From an uncultured Aquimarina sp. (GTDB lineage: Bacteria > Bacteroidota > Bacteroidia > Flavobacteriales > Flavobacteriaceae): a stretch of 64,000 nucleotides of DNA. Where the stretch lies: contig CANMKK010000028.1 in assembly GCA_947498455.1 (NCBI GenBank), positions 1 to 64,000 on the forward strand, given 5' to 3'. The notes below the pieces were generated by a model. The model ran no database searches. It was given only the letters and a program-made list of their open reading frames with translations, and was not told the DNA's origin. The position numbers and the translations under genes were made by a program. Below are positions 27,345-36,431 of the stretch, piece by piece (within the stretch, counting starts at the first letter, position 1; each line of letters starts with the position of its first letter).

Positions 27345-28853
27345 ATGAAGTCATACAAAAAAAACAATTTTACACACTCATATGGTGTATTTATCAACCA
27401 AGCTCTATACCTATTGATTGGTGTAACTATCTTTTTTTCCTCCTGCAACAAAGACTCCCTAAATGAGGAAGAGGTTACCTCGATTGATACTCAAAATGTT
27501 ATAACCAAAGAAATCCCAAATAAGTATTTAAGACTCGTAGAAGGATTATCTAAACAAGGCTTCAATCAAGAAAATTTTGAGTACGATAGAATTAATGATG
27601 AGATTATTTATCAAAAAGACATTATTTTTAACGAAAAACATCTTCGCAAAGAAAAGAATTACTACTGGACAAACAACGGTATTATAAGTCGTGAAAACTC
27701 AAGAAATATTTCGTATTACATTGATATTGATGGAACCGACGCTTTTCCCACTAATTACAGAACCCCACTAAGAACAGCTTTTGAATATTGGAGTAATTCA
27801 CACACAAACATTACCATTACGGAAACAACCAATGAAACTAATGCTGATATCATCTGCAAGCATTCAGGAACAATAACAAGTGTTGGTAGAGCAGAATTCC
27901 CTTCAAATAATAATATAGGGAGTCGCCTATATGTGAACAACACATATAACAACAGCTATACCGAAAACGAAAACTTAACATTATTGCTTCATGAAATCGG
28001 GCATGCTTTAGGATATACCCATTCAGATATAAATGAAGGCAATCCCCTGATTCCTGACACAAACAATGCTCAATGGCACATTGACAATACTTGCGGATCA
28101 ATTATGAGATCCTCTGTATTTCCGTGCAACTGGACATTAGAAACATCAGACTGGTCTGCAAATGACATCACTTCTATTAACTATATATTTAACGATACCG
28201 GTGATGCCGATGGTGACGGAATTCTAACTATCAACGAAGATGGAACTGACTCTGACCCAACCAATGATGATACAGATGGTGATGGAATACCAGATTATCT
28301 GGATCTAACAATTCACAAGCAAAATTTCAAGGCCGGTTTTGGTAATTACACAAAACACAATAACAGTACAAAGAAAAAAGGTGTAAAATCTTTTGAAACT
28401 ACAGGTTGGGGAGTAATATCCTCAAAATCCTCAAATTTCAAGAACAATACTATCATTAGAAATTGGTTGATTAGTCCAATCATAAAAGCTAGAGCAGGAG
28501 ATAAAATTAAGATCATCGTAGCTTCCAGCAATACCAGCACTAATGATGAGTTCGAATTAAGACTAAGTAAATATACAACTCCTGCACTACCTACATCAGA
28601 TAATTTACATGGAGATTTCACCACTAAACTGCTTACCGGAAAACATGGCGCCCAAAACAGTAATGGTGTTGTCTCATTCCTTAATAATGGGAATTGGCAA
28701 ACTTTCGAGGCTGTTATTCCTGAAAGTGTAGGCAATCGCCGTAAATTACTAAAAATAGCCCTTATACATCTTGCTGATGCAGGACTAGGAGACAATCTAG
28801 AAGTAAAATCTATAGAGATTATCGCTACACGAGCAGATACAGATACTCCATAG
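27345..28853 (+). CDS. Matrixin-like zinc metalloprotease lipoprotein
   Basis: A 502-residue secreted protein. The long N-terminus ends in a lipobox-like FFSSCNK near residue 35, so it is probably anchored in the outer membrane. The metzincin site HEIGHALGYTH occupies residues 216-226 with a Met-turn GSIMRSS after it, which together indicate an active M10/M12-type zinc protease. Residues 280-320 are thrombospondin type 3-like calcium repeats (DADGDGI, DTDGDGIPD). The C-terminal part (about 325-500, WLISPIIKARAGDKIKI) looks like a beta-sandwich adhesion domain. No T9SS tail is visible. It stands alone, converging on the LytTR gene. Confidence 0.85.
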   Translation: MKSYKKNNFTHSYGVFINQALYLLIGVTIFFSSCNKDSLNEEEVTSIDTQNVITKEIPNKYLRLVEGLSKQGFNQENFEYDRINDEIIYQKDIIFNEKHLRKEKNYYWTNNGIISRENSRNISYYIDIDGTDAFPTNYRTPLRTAFEYWSNSHTNITITETTNETNADIICKHSGTITSVGRAEFPSNNNIGSRLYVNNTYNNSYTENENLTLLLHEIGHALGYTHSDINEGNPLIPDTNNAQWHIDNTCGSIMRSSVFPCNWTLETSDWSANDITSINYIFNDTGDADGDGILTINEDGTDSDPTNDDTDGDGIPDYLDLTIHKQNFKAGFGNYTKHNNSTKKKGVKSFETTGWGVISSKSSNFKNNTIIRNWLISPIIKARAGDKIKIIVASSNTSTNDEFELRLSKYTTPALPTSDNLHGDFTTKLLTGKHGAQNSNGVVSFLNNGNWQTFEAVIPESVGNRRKLLKIALIHLADAGLGDNLEVKSIEIIATRADTDTP

Positions 28854-28883
28854 TCTTTTCCAAAACAGGTTATATCACCAAGG

Positions 28884-28930
28884 CAAAAAGGAAGAAAACT
28901 GCTTTTTCAAGCAGCTTTCTTCCTTTTTGC
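28884..28930. terminator. Bidirectional terminator between metalloprotease and LytTR genes
   Basis: Long stem AAAAAGGAAGAAA-CTGCTT pairing with AAGCAG-TTTCTTCCTTTTT, suiting both convergent genes. Confidence 0.8.
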
Positions 28931-28943
28931 AACCACTATTTTA

Positions 28944-29702
28944 CTACCCACATTCTCTTATAAGACACTCTAACTCCAAACGCTTTTGCCTAGATACAGG
29001 AAGATGCTTACCATCCTCCATCACAATATATCCTCCATCGGAACGATTAAGCTCTATTATATATCTAAAATTAATCAATGCCGAAGCATGTGTTCTAATA
29101 AAGCTATGCATCTTTAATTTTGTTTCATAATATTTTAGGTTTTTAGAAACCAAAAGTGATTTTTGATTATCAAAATAGATTTCGCAATAACTCCCTTGCG
29201 CAATCATATATTGTATATTATCAATATACTCTAACTGAAATCCACGTTGCGTAGGAAAAGCTATTTTTCCCATAGAAATTGCTAAATTTCTGGAACGTCC
29301 CCCCTCTATCCGCTTAGACTTCTTACTATCGATAGTATGAATCGCCTTACTTACCGCCTGTTGCAGTTTATCAATATTCACTGGTTTCAAAAGATAACCT
29401 ACACTACCATATTTTAGAGCCTCTATTGCATAGTTATCATAGGCTGTAACAAAAATAATTTCTGCAGAAATTACATCAAATCCTTCTAACAAACTAAAAA
29501 TTGTCTGGCTACCCATCTGAATATCTAAAAATAAGATATCAGGTTGCAAATTAACAATACTCTTCTTCGCATTTTTTAAAGTAGTCTCTTTTTTGACAAT
29601 ATCAATATGTATACAAAATTCATTTAAGAGGATTTCAAGGTTTTCTACATTACCTATCTCATCATCGACCAAAATAGCTGTATATTTTTTTTTTAAAGTC
29701 AT
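28944..29702 (-). CDS. LytTR-type response regulator
   Basis: A 252-residue regulator. The receiver domain spans residues 5-125, with the phosphoacceptor Asp in LFLDIQMG near 59 and the conserved Lys in GYLLKPVN. A LytTR DNA-binding domain follows at about 145-250 (YDNIQYMIAQGSYCEIYFD, IRTHASALINFRYI). It lies 3 bases downstream of the histidine kinase gene, so the two form a two-component system. The target genes are unknown. Confidence 0.92.
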   Translation of the reverse strand: MTLKKKYTAILVDDEIGNVENLEILLNEFCIHIDIVKKETTLKNAKKSIVNLQPDILFLDIQMGSQTIFSLLEGFDVISAEIIFVTAYDNYAIEALKYGSVGYLLKPVNIDKLQQAVSKAIHTIDSKKSKRIEGGRSRNLAISMGKIAFPTQRGFQLEYIDNIQYMIAQGSYCEIYFDNQKSLLVSKNLKYYETKLKMHSFIRTHASALINFRYIIELNRSDGGYIVMEDGKHLPVSRQKRLELECLIRECG

Positions 29703-29705
29703 AAT

Positions 29706-31616
29706 TTATAATTTAATGTAAGGAAGATGCATTTCAACAGAGGTTCCCGACGGAATTGCTCCCTCATAGAGGTCTGTGATATTTATCATTGCGTTTTCGT
29801 AACCTAATTGTTGCAAAAAGTCAATACGCTTTTTTAAATTTTCAGAAAAAATCGACAAAGTTTCATGTTTCGGCTTCACAGAACTATTTAGTGTAGCTTT
29901 TCTACCTACTCCATTATCAATTACAGTACAAACAATACTATTTTCCTTTTCTTCAAAAATCAAATCAAGTTTTGGAACATCTTCAAAATCTTCAGGGAAA
30001 GCATGAACCAATGCATTTTCTATATGAGGTTGCAACATCATATTTGGGATACAAGGATCTTTTTCCAACAATACTTCACTTACGTCAATTCGATAGGTAA
30101 ACTCATTGGTATACCTCATCTTATAAAAACTTAAGTATAAATTAAGAAAATGTACTTCTTCTGATAACTTAATTGTTGTTTTGCCTGAATGCTTTAACAT
30201 GATTCGTAAGAGTTGAGAAAAGTCATTCAAAACATTATACGCTTCAATTTTATTTGATTTTAATATTAAGTTCTGAATACTACTTAATGTATTAAACAAA
30301 AAATGAGGGCTCATTTTAGAATGTAATGCTTCTAATTTACTTTCTGCCTGCTCTCTTTCACTTATAGCTAATGTACGTTCTGATCGGTACTTATAAATAA
30401 GAAACCCACCTAAAAATAATAAACCCCCAATAGCACTTATCAAGATAATGTTATTAATTCGAGCCTTAAAAAGCTTTGCTTTTTTTTGTCGCTCCAAGAT
30501 TAATTGATCAATTTCCTTCTCTTTCTGAACGAAAAGGTTTTTTATTTTAATTTGCTGAACTTTATTAGTCATTTCTTCATCATAAAATCCAGAATAAATC
30601 TGATGATATTTCTCTTTATGAAACAAAGCTGACTTGTGATCCCCTCTCTTTTTAAAAAAATCAACCATGCGTTCTTCTAATTGAAGTTTTCCATAATTAC
30701 TTTTTATCAACTCCCTCTCTTTATATGACTTCATAAGAAAGTTATCTCCCTTTAAGGAATCGCCTTTTCCAAATAGAGCATCAGAAATAAGGATATTAGA
30801 TAACACACAACGGTAATTTCTTTTTTCAGGACAAAATTGTCCGCTCATCCTTGCGTATTCTAGCCCAAGGTCATACATCCCTTTTTTAATATACCCTTCA
30901 GCAAGGTTAAGGTAATTTAATTGGTATCTGGTTTTCATATTATAGCATTTCGCTACTCGCAATGCCTCATTCGTATAATAAATTGCAGAATCCCATCTCT
31001 TTTGACGTAAAAGTAACTCTCCGTAGTTTAGAAAAATCAGTTGTTTAAACTTAACACTCCGTAAAGACTCCAAGTTGCTCATCACTTTATGAAGTGTTTT
31101 CTCAGCTTGATCATAATTCTTAACTGACAAATAACAAACTGCCATATTATTAAAACCCCCAGCAACCATTTTTTTGTTTCCTATGAATTGACTCATTTCT
31201 AACCCAATCATATGCTGTTCCATAGAGCTGGCAATCTCTCCTGTTTTTTGCAAAATAGAACCTGTAGTATATTTTGAAAATATTGCAGAAACAGTATCCC
31301 TGCTTTTTAACAAATACGCATAAGAGCTATCGCTATATTTTATAAAATCTTCAAAATTCCTTTGAGGATCTATAGACCTAAACATCTTTTTATACAATTC
31401 CCCTACAGCTTTGTAGTTTCTTTCTTTTTTATAACCACTTAGGAGGAGAAGTTGTTTCTTGGTAGTTTCGATACTATCCTGTAATACTGAATCTTTTTTG
31501 GTAAGACAGAGACTATCTTTTGGGTACAAATTACACGATACAGGAAGTGGCTCATAAAAGCTTACGAAACAAAAACTAAAACACAATAAAAAAAACAGTC
31601 TAATAATATTGCTCAT
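29706..31616 (-). CDS. LytS-type sensor histidine kinase with TPR sensor region
   Basis: A 636-residue membrane kinase. A signal sequence or first helix (LFFLLCFSFCFVSF) is followed by about 330 residues of tetratricopeptide-like helices outside the membrane. A membrane helix lies at about 388-408 (ILISAIGGLLFLGGFLIY). The cytoplasmic His_kinase (PF06580-type) box is MSPHFLFNTLSS with His near 434, then an ATPase domain with MLQPHIENALVHAF and DNGVG. This architecture is common in Bacteroidetes. It is the upstream partner of the LytTR regulator, 3 bases apart. Confidence 0.9.
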   Translation of the reverse strand: MSNIIRLFFLLCFSFCFVSFYEPLPVSCNLYPKDSLCLTKKDSVLQDSIETTKKQLLLLSGYKKERNYKAVGELYKKMFRSIDPQRNFEDFIKYSDSSYAYLLKSRDTVSAIFSKYTTGSILQKTGEIASSMEQHMIGLEMSQFIGNKKMVAGGFNNMAVCYLSVKNYDQAEKTLHKVMSNLESLRSVKFKQLIFLNYGELLLRQKRWDSAIYYTNEALRVAKCYNMKTRYQLNYLNLAEGYIKKGMYDLGLEYARMSGQFCPEKRNYRCVLSNILISDALFGKGDSLKGDNFLMKSYKERELIKSNYGKLQLEERMVDFFKKRGDHKSALFHKEKYHQIYSGFYDEEMTNKVQQIKIKNLFVQKEKEIDQLILERQKKAKLFKARINNIILISAIGGLLFLGGFLIYKYRSERTLAISEREQAESKLEALHSKMSPHFLFNTLSSIQNLILKSNKIEAYNVLNDFSQLLRIMLKHSGKTTIKLSEEVHFLNLYLSFYKMRYTNEFTYRIDVSEVLLEKDPCIPNMMLQPHIENALVHAFPEDFEDVPKLDLIFEEKENSIVCTVIDNGVGRKATLNSSVKPKHETLSIFSENLKKRIDFLQQLGYENAMINITDLYEGAIPSGTSVEMHLPYIKL

Positions 31617-31714
31617 CCCACATAAATAAAATCAGTAATACTTGTAAAACACATTTTATCAATCTATAGACAAAAAACCTTTAGCTCCAGTTAATCAATA
31701 ATTAATATACAAAC

Positions 31715-31746
31715 AAAAAAGGAGTAACATAATTGTTACTCCTTTT
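31715..31746 (-). terminator. Terminator of tRNA-Gln
   Basis: AAAAGGAGTAACA stem with TGTTACTCCTTTT, T run on the minus strand, starting directly after the tRNA. Confidence 0.75.
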
Positions 31747-31747
31747 G

Positions 31748-31820
31748 TTGGTCTACTAGGGCTCGAACCTAGACTCTTCTGGACCAAAACCAGACGTGTT
31801 GCCAGTTACACCATAGACCA
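31748..31820 (-). tRNA. tRNA-Gln (anticodon UUG)
   Basis: 73 bases fold as a cloverleaf: acceptor TGGTCTA/TAGACCA with discriminator A; anticodon stem TCTGG/CCAGA around loop TTTTGGT, giving TTG at positions 34-36; T arm CTAGG-TTCGAGC-CCTAG. The 3' CCA is not encoded. A terminator follows immediately. Confidence 0.95.
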
Positions 31821-32038
31821 ATGGGTCATTGCGGGTGCAAATTTAAAACATTCTTTTTGCTCTGCAAACATTTTTTAAAAAAAATTACAATTAAATGTTT
31901 TTTTAACACTCAAAGCACTTATCAATTCCTCTAAGTTTATTTAAAATATAAACTTCTGTTAAGCGTTTAGTAAAAAAACTAATTCAAAAGTATTTTTATC
32001 ACTAAATTCGCCACACGTTATATAATAATTTAGATCTT
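31821..32038. other. Gap between tRNA-Gln and the DUF2723 gene
   Basis: Very AT-rich. It should hold the divergent promoters of the tRNA and the DUF2723 gene. TAAATTCG near 32001-32008 is a weak -7 candidate for the latter. Nothing else is seen. Confidence 0.4.
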
Positions 32039-35000
32039 ATGAGTTCATTCAACTTTAAAAAGTGGAATAAAATATTGGGATGGGTAGCTTTCGGAATTGC
32101 CCTATTCACATACTCACTCACTGTAGAACCTACTGCAAGTTTTTGGGATGCTGGGGAATACATTGCTACTTCATCGAAGCTACAGGTAGGACATCCTCCA
32201 GGAGCTCCTTTGTTTCAGATGATTGGTGCATTTGCCTCTATTTTTGCTTCTGATCCTACTCAAATTGCTTTTGTTGTTAATATGACGAGTGCTTTTGCTA
32301 GTGCTTTTGCCATCCTTTTTATGTTCTGGTCAATTACGATTCTAGTTCGAAAACTTGTGGTAAAAGATGAGGAATTAACCAAAAGTAAAGCTATCGCTAT
32401 TCTTGGAAGTGGATTAGTCGGCTCATTAGCTTTTACTTTTACTGATAGTTTTTGGTTTAATGCCGTAGAAGCAGAAGTATATGCCATGGCAATTTGCATT
32501 TTGTCTGTTCTTTTTTATTTAGGATTACTTTGGGAAAGAGATATGCATAAACCTAGAGGAAATAGATGGCTCATATTGATTGCTTTTATTGCTGGACTTT
32601 CTTTTGGTGTTCATTTTATGGGCTTACTTTCGATCCCCGCTATAGGTTTACTGTATTATTTTAAAAATTATAAGGTCACAGTAAAAAACTTTATCATCGC
32701 AAATATTGTTGTGGTAGCCATATTGCTTTTTATTTTCAAACTACTCTTACCATCAACACTAAAATTGTTTGGTGGACTAGAAGTGTTCTTTGTAAATACT
32801 TTAGGAATGCCGTTTAACTCTGGTACTATTTTCACAGGGCTTATAATCGCTACTGCTTTTTATTTTGTATTAAAATATACTCGTAAAAAAGAGTACCCTC
32901 TTATAAATTCAGCTGTTTTATGTATTCTATTCATTTTTATAGGATTCTCATGTTGGATAATGCTACCTATACGTGCTAATGCCGGCACTGTAATTAATGA
33001 GAACAACCCTAATAATGCACGTGAATTATTAGCCTATTATAATCTGGAGCAATATCCTGAAACCCATTTATTCTATGGCCCTCAGTTTACAGAAATATAT
33101 GCAGGACTTGATGAGAACAATCCATATGAAGATGATAAACCAAAATATGAAAAAAACTTAACAACTGGCAAATACGATATTGTAAATGATTGGAAAAGCG
33201 CTAAACAGAATATTGATGACGCTCATAAAGCCTTCCTTCCAAGAATGTGGAGTACTGAACATATAGGAAACTATATGGATTTTACAGGACCGATAAAGTT
33301 TACTATCAAACCAGAATATCAAGATGAAGATGAGCTTCTTGAAGCAGTTACTCAATTTAGAAGGGAATATGCTACAGGAAAACTTGATAATGATGATTAT
33401 AATAAATTCCTGAGATCATTTAGTGATTACCTAAACATCCAGAAGCCTTCTTTTGCTTCTAACTTAGGGTATCTTATTGAATACCAAATGGGTTATATGT
33501 ACTGGAGATATTTTATGTGGAATTTTGTTGGAAGACAAGATGACAATCAAGGTCAGTATACCAATTTAGAAGGAAACTGGTTAAGTGGAATTAAATTTAT
33601 AGATGAATTCCATTTAGGATCACAGGATAATTTACCGAGTGATGCTTTAAAAAACAAAGCTCGAAATACTTATTACTTTTTACCTTTATTATTAGGTCTA
33701 ATTGGGTTGGTATTTCAAGCACAACGTGATCAAAAAAATTTCTGGGTATTATTAGTTTTCTTTTTATTCACCGGATTGGCTCTAAAAATCTATCTTAACG
33801 AAAGGCCTTTTGAACCAAGGGAACGTGACTATGCATTAGTTGGTTCTTTCTATGTATTTGCCATATGGATTGGCTTTGGAGTATATGCTTTGTTTGATTT
33901 ATTAAAAAATAGCATCAAGACAAAATTATTAGCTCCAGTTGTAACTGCCATATGCCTTTTGGCTGTTCCAGTTTTACTAGCTTCAGAAAATTGGGATGAC
34001 CACGATCGTTCTAACAGGTATACGGCTCAATCGATGGCTAAAATGTATTTACAATCCTGCCAAGATGATGCTATCCTTTTTACAATTGGTGATAATGATA
34101 CATTTGCTCTATGGTATGCGCAGGAGATAGAAGAATACCGTACAGATGTTAGAACAGTAAATACTAGTCTATTTGCCACCGATTGGTATATTGATCAAAT
34201 GAAAAAGGCAGCCTATGACGGTAAACCTATTCCATCACAATTAACTCACGACTTTTACAGGTTCGGGAACAATGATGCCATATACTATAAACCAGTTACC
34301 AACGACACTATGTTGATAAAAAACTGGATGAGATGGATCCAAACTGATGACAAAAGAACAAAAGGTGACTTACAAAATGGAAAAACGGTAAATACTTTCC
34401 CTACTAAACATATCAGAATACCTGTAGACAAAGAAGCTGTATTAAAAAATGGTATTGTACCACAAAAAGATGCAGATCTCATTGTTCCATACATTGATAT
34501 ACACCTAAAAGGAGATTTACTTTTCAAAAATCGCCTGTTAATGTTAGACATCATAGCGAACAATAATTGGGAGAGGCCGATTTACTTTACCGGTGGTAGT
34601 TTTGGAGATGATGATTATTTATGGATGAAAGATTATCTACAATTAGACGGAGTTACTTATAAATTAGTTCCTATACTTACTAAAATAGATAAACGTAATC
34701 CATATGACATGGGACGCATTGATACCGATGTAATGTATAAAAATGTTACCAGTTGGGATTGGGGTAATGGTGAAGACCCTAATATTTATCATGACCCTGA
34801 AACTCGTAAAAATGCTATTACATATAGAAGCAATCTTGCCAGACTTGTTGAAGCACTTATAGAAGAAGGCAAAAAAGAGAAAGCCGAAGAAATTCTTGAT
34901 TTAGGAATGGAGAAAATGCCTATCGAACATTATGAATATTATACTTTACTTGAGCCATATGTTAGCGGGTATTATGAAATTGGAAAAAAAGAGAAAGCAA

Positions 35001-35341
35001 GGAACTTATGGAATAAAATAGCAAAAAAATACCAAGAACAACTCACATATTTTGGTAGTCTAACACTAGAAAAGCAATATGATTATGCTAGTGACATTGT
35101 TAGCAATGTAGAACGTTACAGAAGCGTAGTTGATTTATTACTTATTAATCAAGATAAAGATTTAATCGAAGAAAAAGCCGAAGAGTTTAATAGATATCTC
35201 AGGTTATTTACTAGACTGTATTCCGAAGATGAAATCTATGATGATGAAGATGCCATCCAAAAACAAGAGGAAGCATTACAAAAAGAACGCCGAGATAGTC
35301 AACAAGTTTTGGACACTCTAGAAGACATATCCAATCCATAA
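32039..35341 (+). CDS. DUF2723 membrane protein (TMEM260/O-mannosyltransferase-like)
   Basis: An 1100-residue protein with about ten helices in the first 320 residues and more near 540-640. The N-terminal motif FWDAGEYIATSSKLQVGHPPGAP is the hallmark of DUF2723, a GT-C-like family related to eukaryotic TMEM260. After the helices comes a large soluble region (TIGDNDTFALWYAQEIE, LMLDIIANNNWERPIYFTGG) and a C-terminal TPR-like and coiled-coil part ending in acidic residues. Probably transfers sugars to envelope proteins from a lipid-linked donor, by analogy with the family (inference). Single gene with a terminator. Confidence 0.88.
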   Translation: MSSFNFKKWNKILGWVAFGIALFTYSLTVEPTASFWDAGEYIATSSKLQVGHPPGAPLFQMIGAFASIFASDPTQIAFVVNMTSAFASAFAILFMFWSITILVRKLVVKDEELTKSKAIAILGSGLVGSLAFTFTDSFWFNAVEAEVYAMAICILSVLFYLGLLWERDMHKPRGNRWLILIAFIAGLSFGVHFMGLLSIPAIGLLYYFKNYKVTVKNFIIANIVVVAILLFIFKLLLPSTLKLFGGLEVFFVNTLGMPFNSGTIFTGLIIATAFYFVLKYTRKKEYPLINSAVLCILFIFIGFSCWIMLPIRANAGTVINENNPNNARELLAYYNLEQYPETHLFYGPQFTEIYAGLDENNPYEDDKPKYEKNLTTGKYDIVNDWKSAKQNIDDAHKAFLPRMWSTEHIGNYMDFTGPIKFTIKPEYQDEDELLEAVTQFRREYATGKLDNDDYNKFLRSFSDYLNIQKPSFASNLGYLIEYQMGYMYWRYFMWNFVGRQDDNQGQYTNLEGNWLSGIKFIDEFHLGSQDNLPSDALKNKARNTYYFLPLLLGLIGLVFQAQRDQKNFWVLLVFFLFTGLALKIYLNERPFEPRERDYALVGSFYVFAIWIGFGVYALFDLLKNSIKTKLLAPVVTAICLLAVPVLLASENWDDHDRSNRYTAQSMAKMYLQSCQDDAILFTIGDNDTFALWYAQEIEEYRTDVRTVNTSLFATDWYIDQMKKAAYDGKPIPSQLTHDFYRFGNNDAIYYKPVTNDTMLIKNWMRWIQTDDKRTKGDLQNGKTVNTFPTKHIRIPVDKEAVLKNGIVPQKDADLIVPYIDIHLKGDLLFKNRLLMLDIIANNNWERPIYFTGGSFGDDDYLWMKDYLQLDGVTYKLVPILTKIDKRNPYDMGRIDTDVMYKNVTSWDWGNGEDPNIYHDPETRKNAITYRSNLARLVEALIEEGKKEKAEEILDLGMEKMPIEHYEYYTLLEPYVSGYYEIGKKEKARNLWNKIAKKYQEQLTYFGSLTLEKQYDYASDIVSNVERYRSVVDLLLINQDKDLIEEKAEEFNRYLRLFTRLYSEDEIYDDEDAIQKQEEALQKERRDSQQVLDTLEDISNP

Positions 35342-35348
35342 ATTATAA

Positions 35349-35386
35349 ACAAGGGGCTTTTCTAAAAAGTCCCTTGTTATTTTTTA
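35349..35386 (+). terminator. Terminator of the DUF2723 gene
   Basis: ACAAGGG and CTTTT pair with AAAAG and CCCTTGT with one bulge, followed by TATTTTTT; just after the stop. Confidence 0.75.
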
Positions 35387-35398
35387 CACCATTATTTC

Positions 35399-36040
35399 AT
35401 GAAAATCGTCCCAACCAAAACACCTTATTTCCTAAAATTTCTTTTCCCAAAATACACTTGGGATTTTTTTAATATCTCTAAAGAAAAAACAATATACCTT
35501 ACTTTTGATGACGGCCCTACCCCTGAGGTCACAGAATTTGTATTAAAACAGTTAAATCAGTATGGTGCCAAAGCTACATTCTTTTGTATTGGAGAAAACA
35601 TTAAAAAACACCCTACAATATTTAACAAAATCATCGAAGAAGATCACTCCATCGGTAATCACACAATGAATCATCTAAAAGCATGGAAGAATGATACGGC
35701 AACTTATATAGAAAATATTTCTGCTTGTGAGAAACAAATCAGTAAACATACCACGGTAAAAAACAAATTATTTCGCCCTCCCTACGGTCAAATAAGTAAG
35801 TCTAAATTGGGTATTATACAAAAATTAGGGTATGAAGTAATCCTTTGGGATATAGTAGCTAAAGATTGGAAAAAAAGCTTATCCCCTCAGCAATGTGCAA
35901 AAAACGTCATAAATAATTCCCAAAATGGGAGTATTTTAGTATTTCATGACAGCATCAAAGCTTACAGAAATCTCAAATACACATTACCCAAAGTACTAGC
36001 GTATTTTACAAATGAAGGGTATCTTTTTAATAAAATATAA
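35399..36040 (+). CDS. Polysaccharide deacetylase family protein (NodB/CE4)
   Basis: A 213-residue CE4 esterase. Motif 1 TFDDGPTPE (catalytic base and metal Asp) is near residue 36; motif 2 HSIGNHTMNH supplies the metal His pair; motif 3 RPPYGQ, motif 4 LWDIVAKDW and motif 5 LVFHDS are all present, so it should be catalytically competent. No signal peptide is visible. Substrate could be peptidoglycan or another N-acetylated glycan; sequence alone does not decide. It follows DUF2723 and converges on the thioredoxin-like gene. Confidence 0.92.
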   Translation: MKIVPTKTPYFLKFLFPKYTWDFFNISKEKTIYLTFDDGPTPEVTEFVLKQLNQYGAKATFFCIGENIKKHPTIFNKIIEEDHSIGNHTMNHLKAWKNDTATYIENISACEKQISKHTTVKNKLFRPPYGQISKSKLGIIQKLGYEVILWDIVAKDWKKSLSPQQCAKNVINNSQNGSILVFHDSIKAYRNLKYTLPKVLAYFTNEGYLFNKI

Positions 36041-36051
36041 ATAAAATGCGA

Positions 36052-36348
36052 TCAAATGTACTCTTTCATAAGACCAATAAGAGTATTTGCATCTTGTTCC
36101 CCACTTTGTCTCCACACCATCTCCCCTCCTTTATAAATCATTAAGGTAGGAAGACCTTTTACACGAAGTGCAGTAGCTAACTCTTCATTCTTATCCACAT
36201 CTATTTTTATCACTTTACCCTTATCGCCTAAAGCGGCTGCCACATCTCTAAGCACAGGATGCATGGATACAGATGGTTTATTCCAGTCAGTATAAAAATC
36301 CAGTAAAACAGGTACTTCTGCACCTATTAACTCTCCAAACTTTGACAT
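36052..36348 (-). CDS. Thioredoxin-fold protein lacking the CXXC active site
   Basis: A 98-residue protein with the full thioredoxin core (PVLLDFYTDW, VIKIDVDKNEEL, the cis-Pro loop VKGLPTLMIYKGGEMVWRQS). The redox motif WCGPC is replaced by WNKPS at residues 22-26, and there is no Cys anywhere in the protein. It cannot be a dithiol oxidoreductase, so a binding or chaperone-like role is more likely. The rest is well conserved and the frame intact, arguing against recent decay. It lies 83 bases from the metallophosphoesterase, same strand. Confidence 0.88.
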   Translation of the reverse strand: MSKFGELIGAEVPVLLDFYTDWNKPSVSMHPVLRDVAAALGDKGKVIKIDVDKNEELATALRVKGLPTLMIYKGGEMVWRQSGEQDANTLIGLMKEYI

Positions 36349-36431
36349 TACTTCTTTTTTAAACGTTGCAACTTATTTTCACTATTCACAAAGTTGCTAA
36401 ATACAATTGTAAATATAGCATTTTCTGAGAA

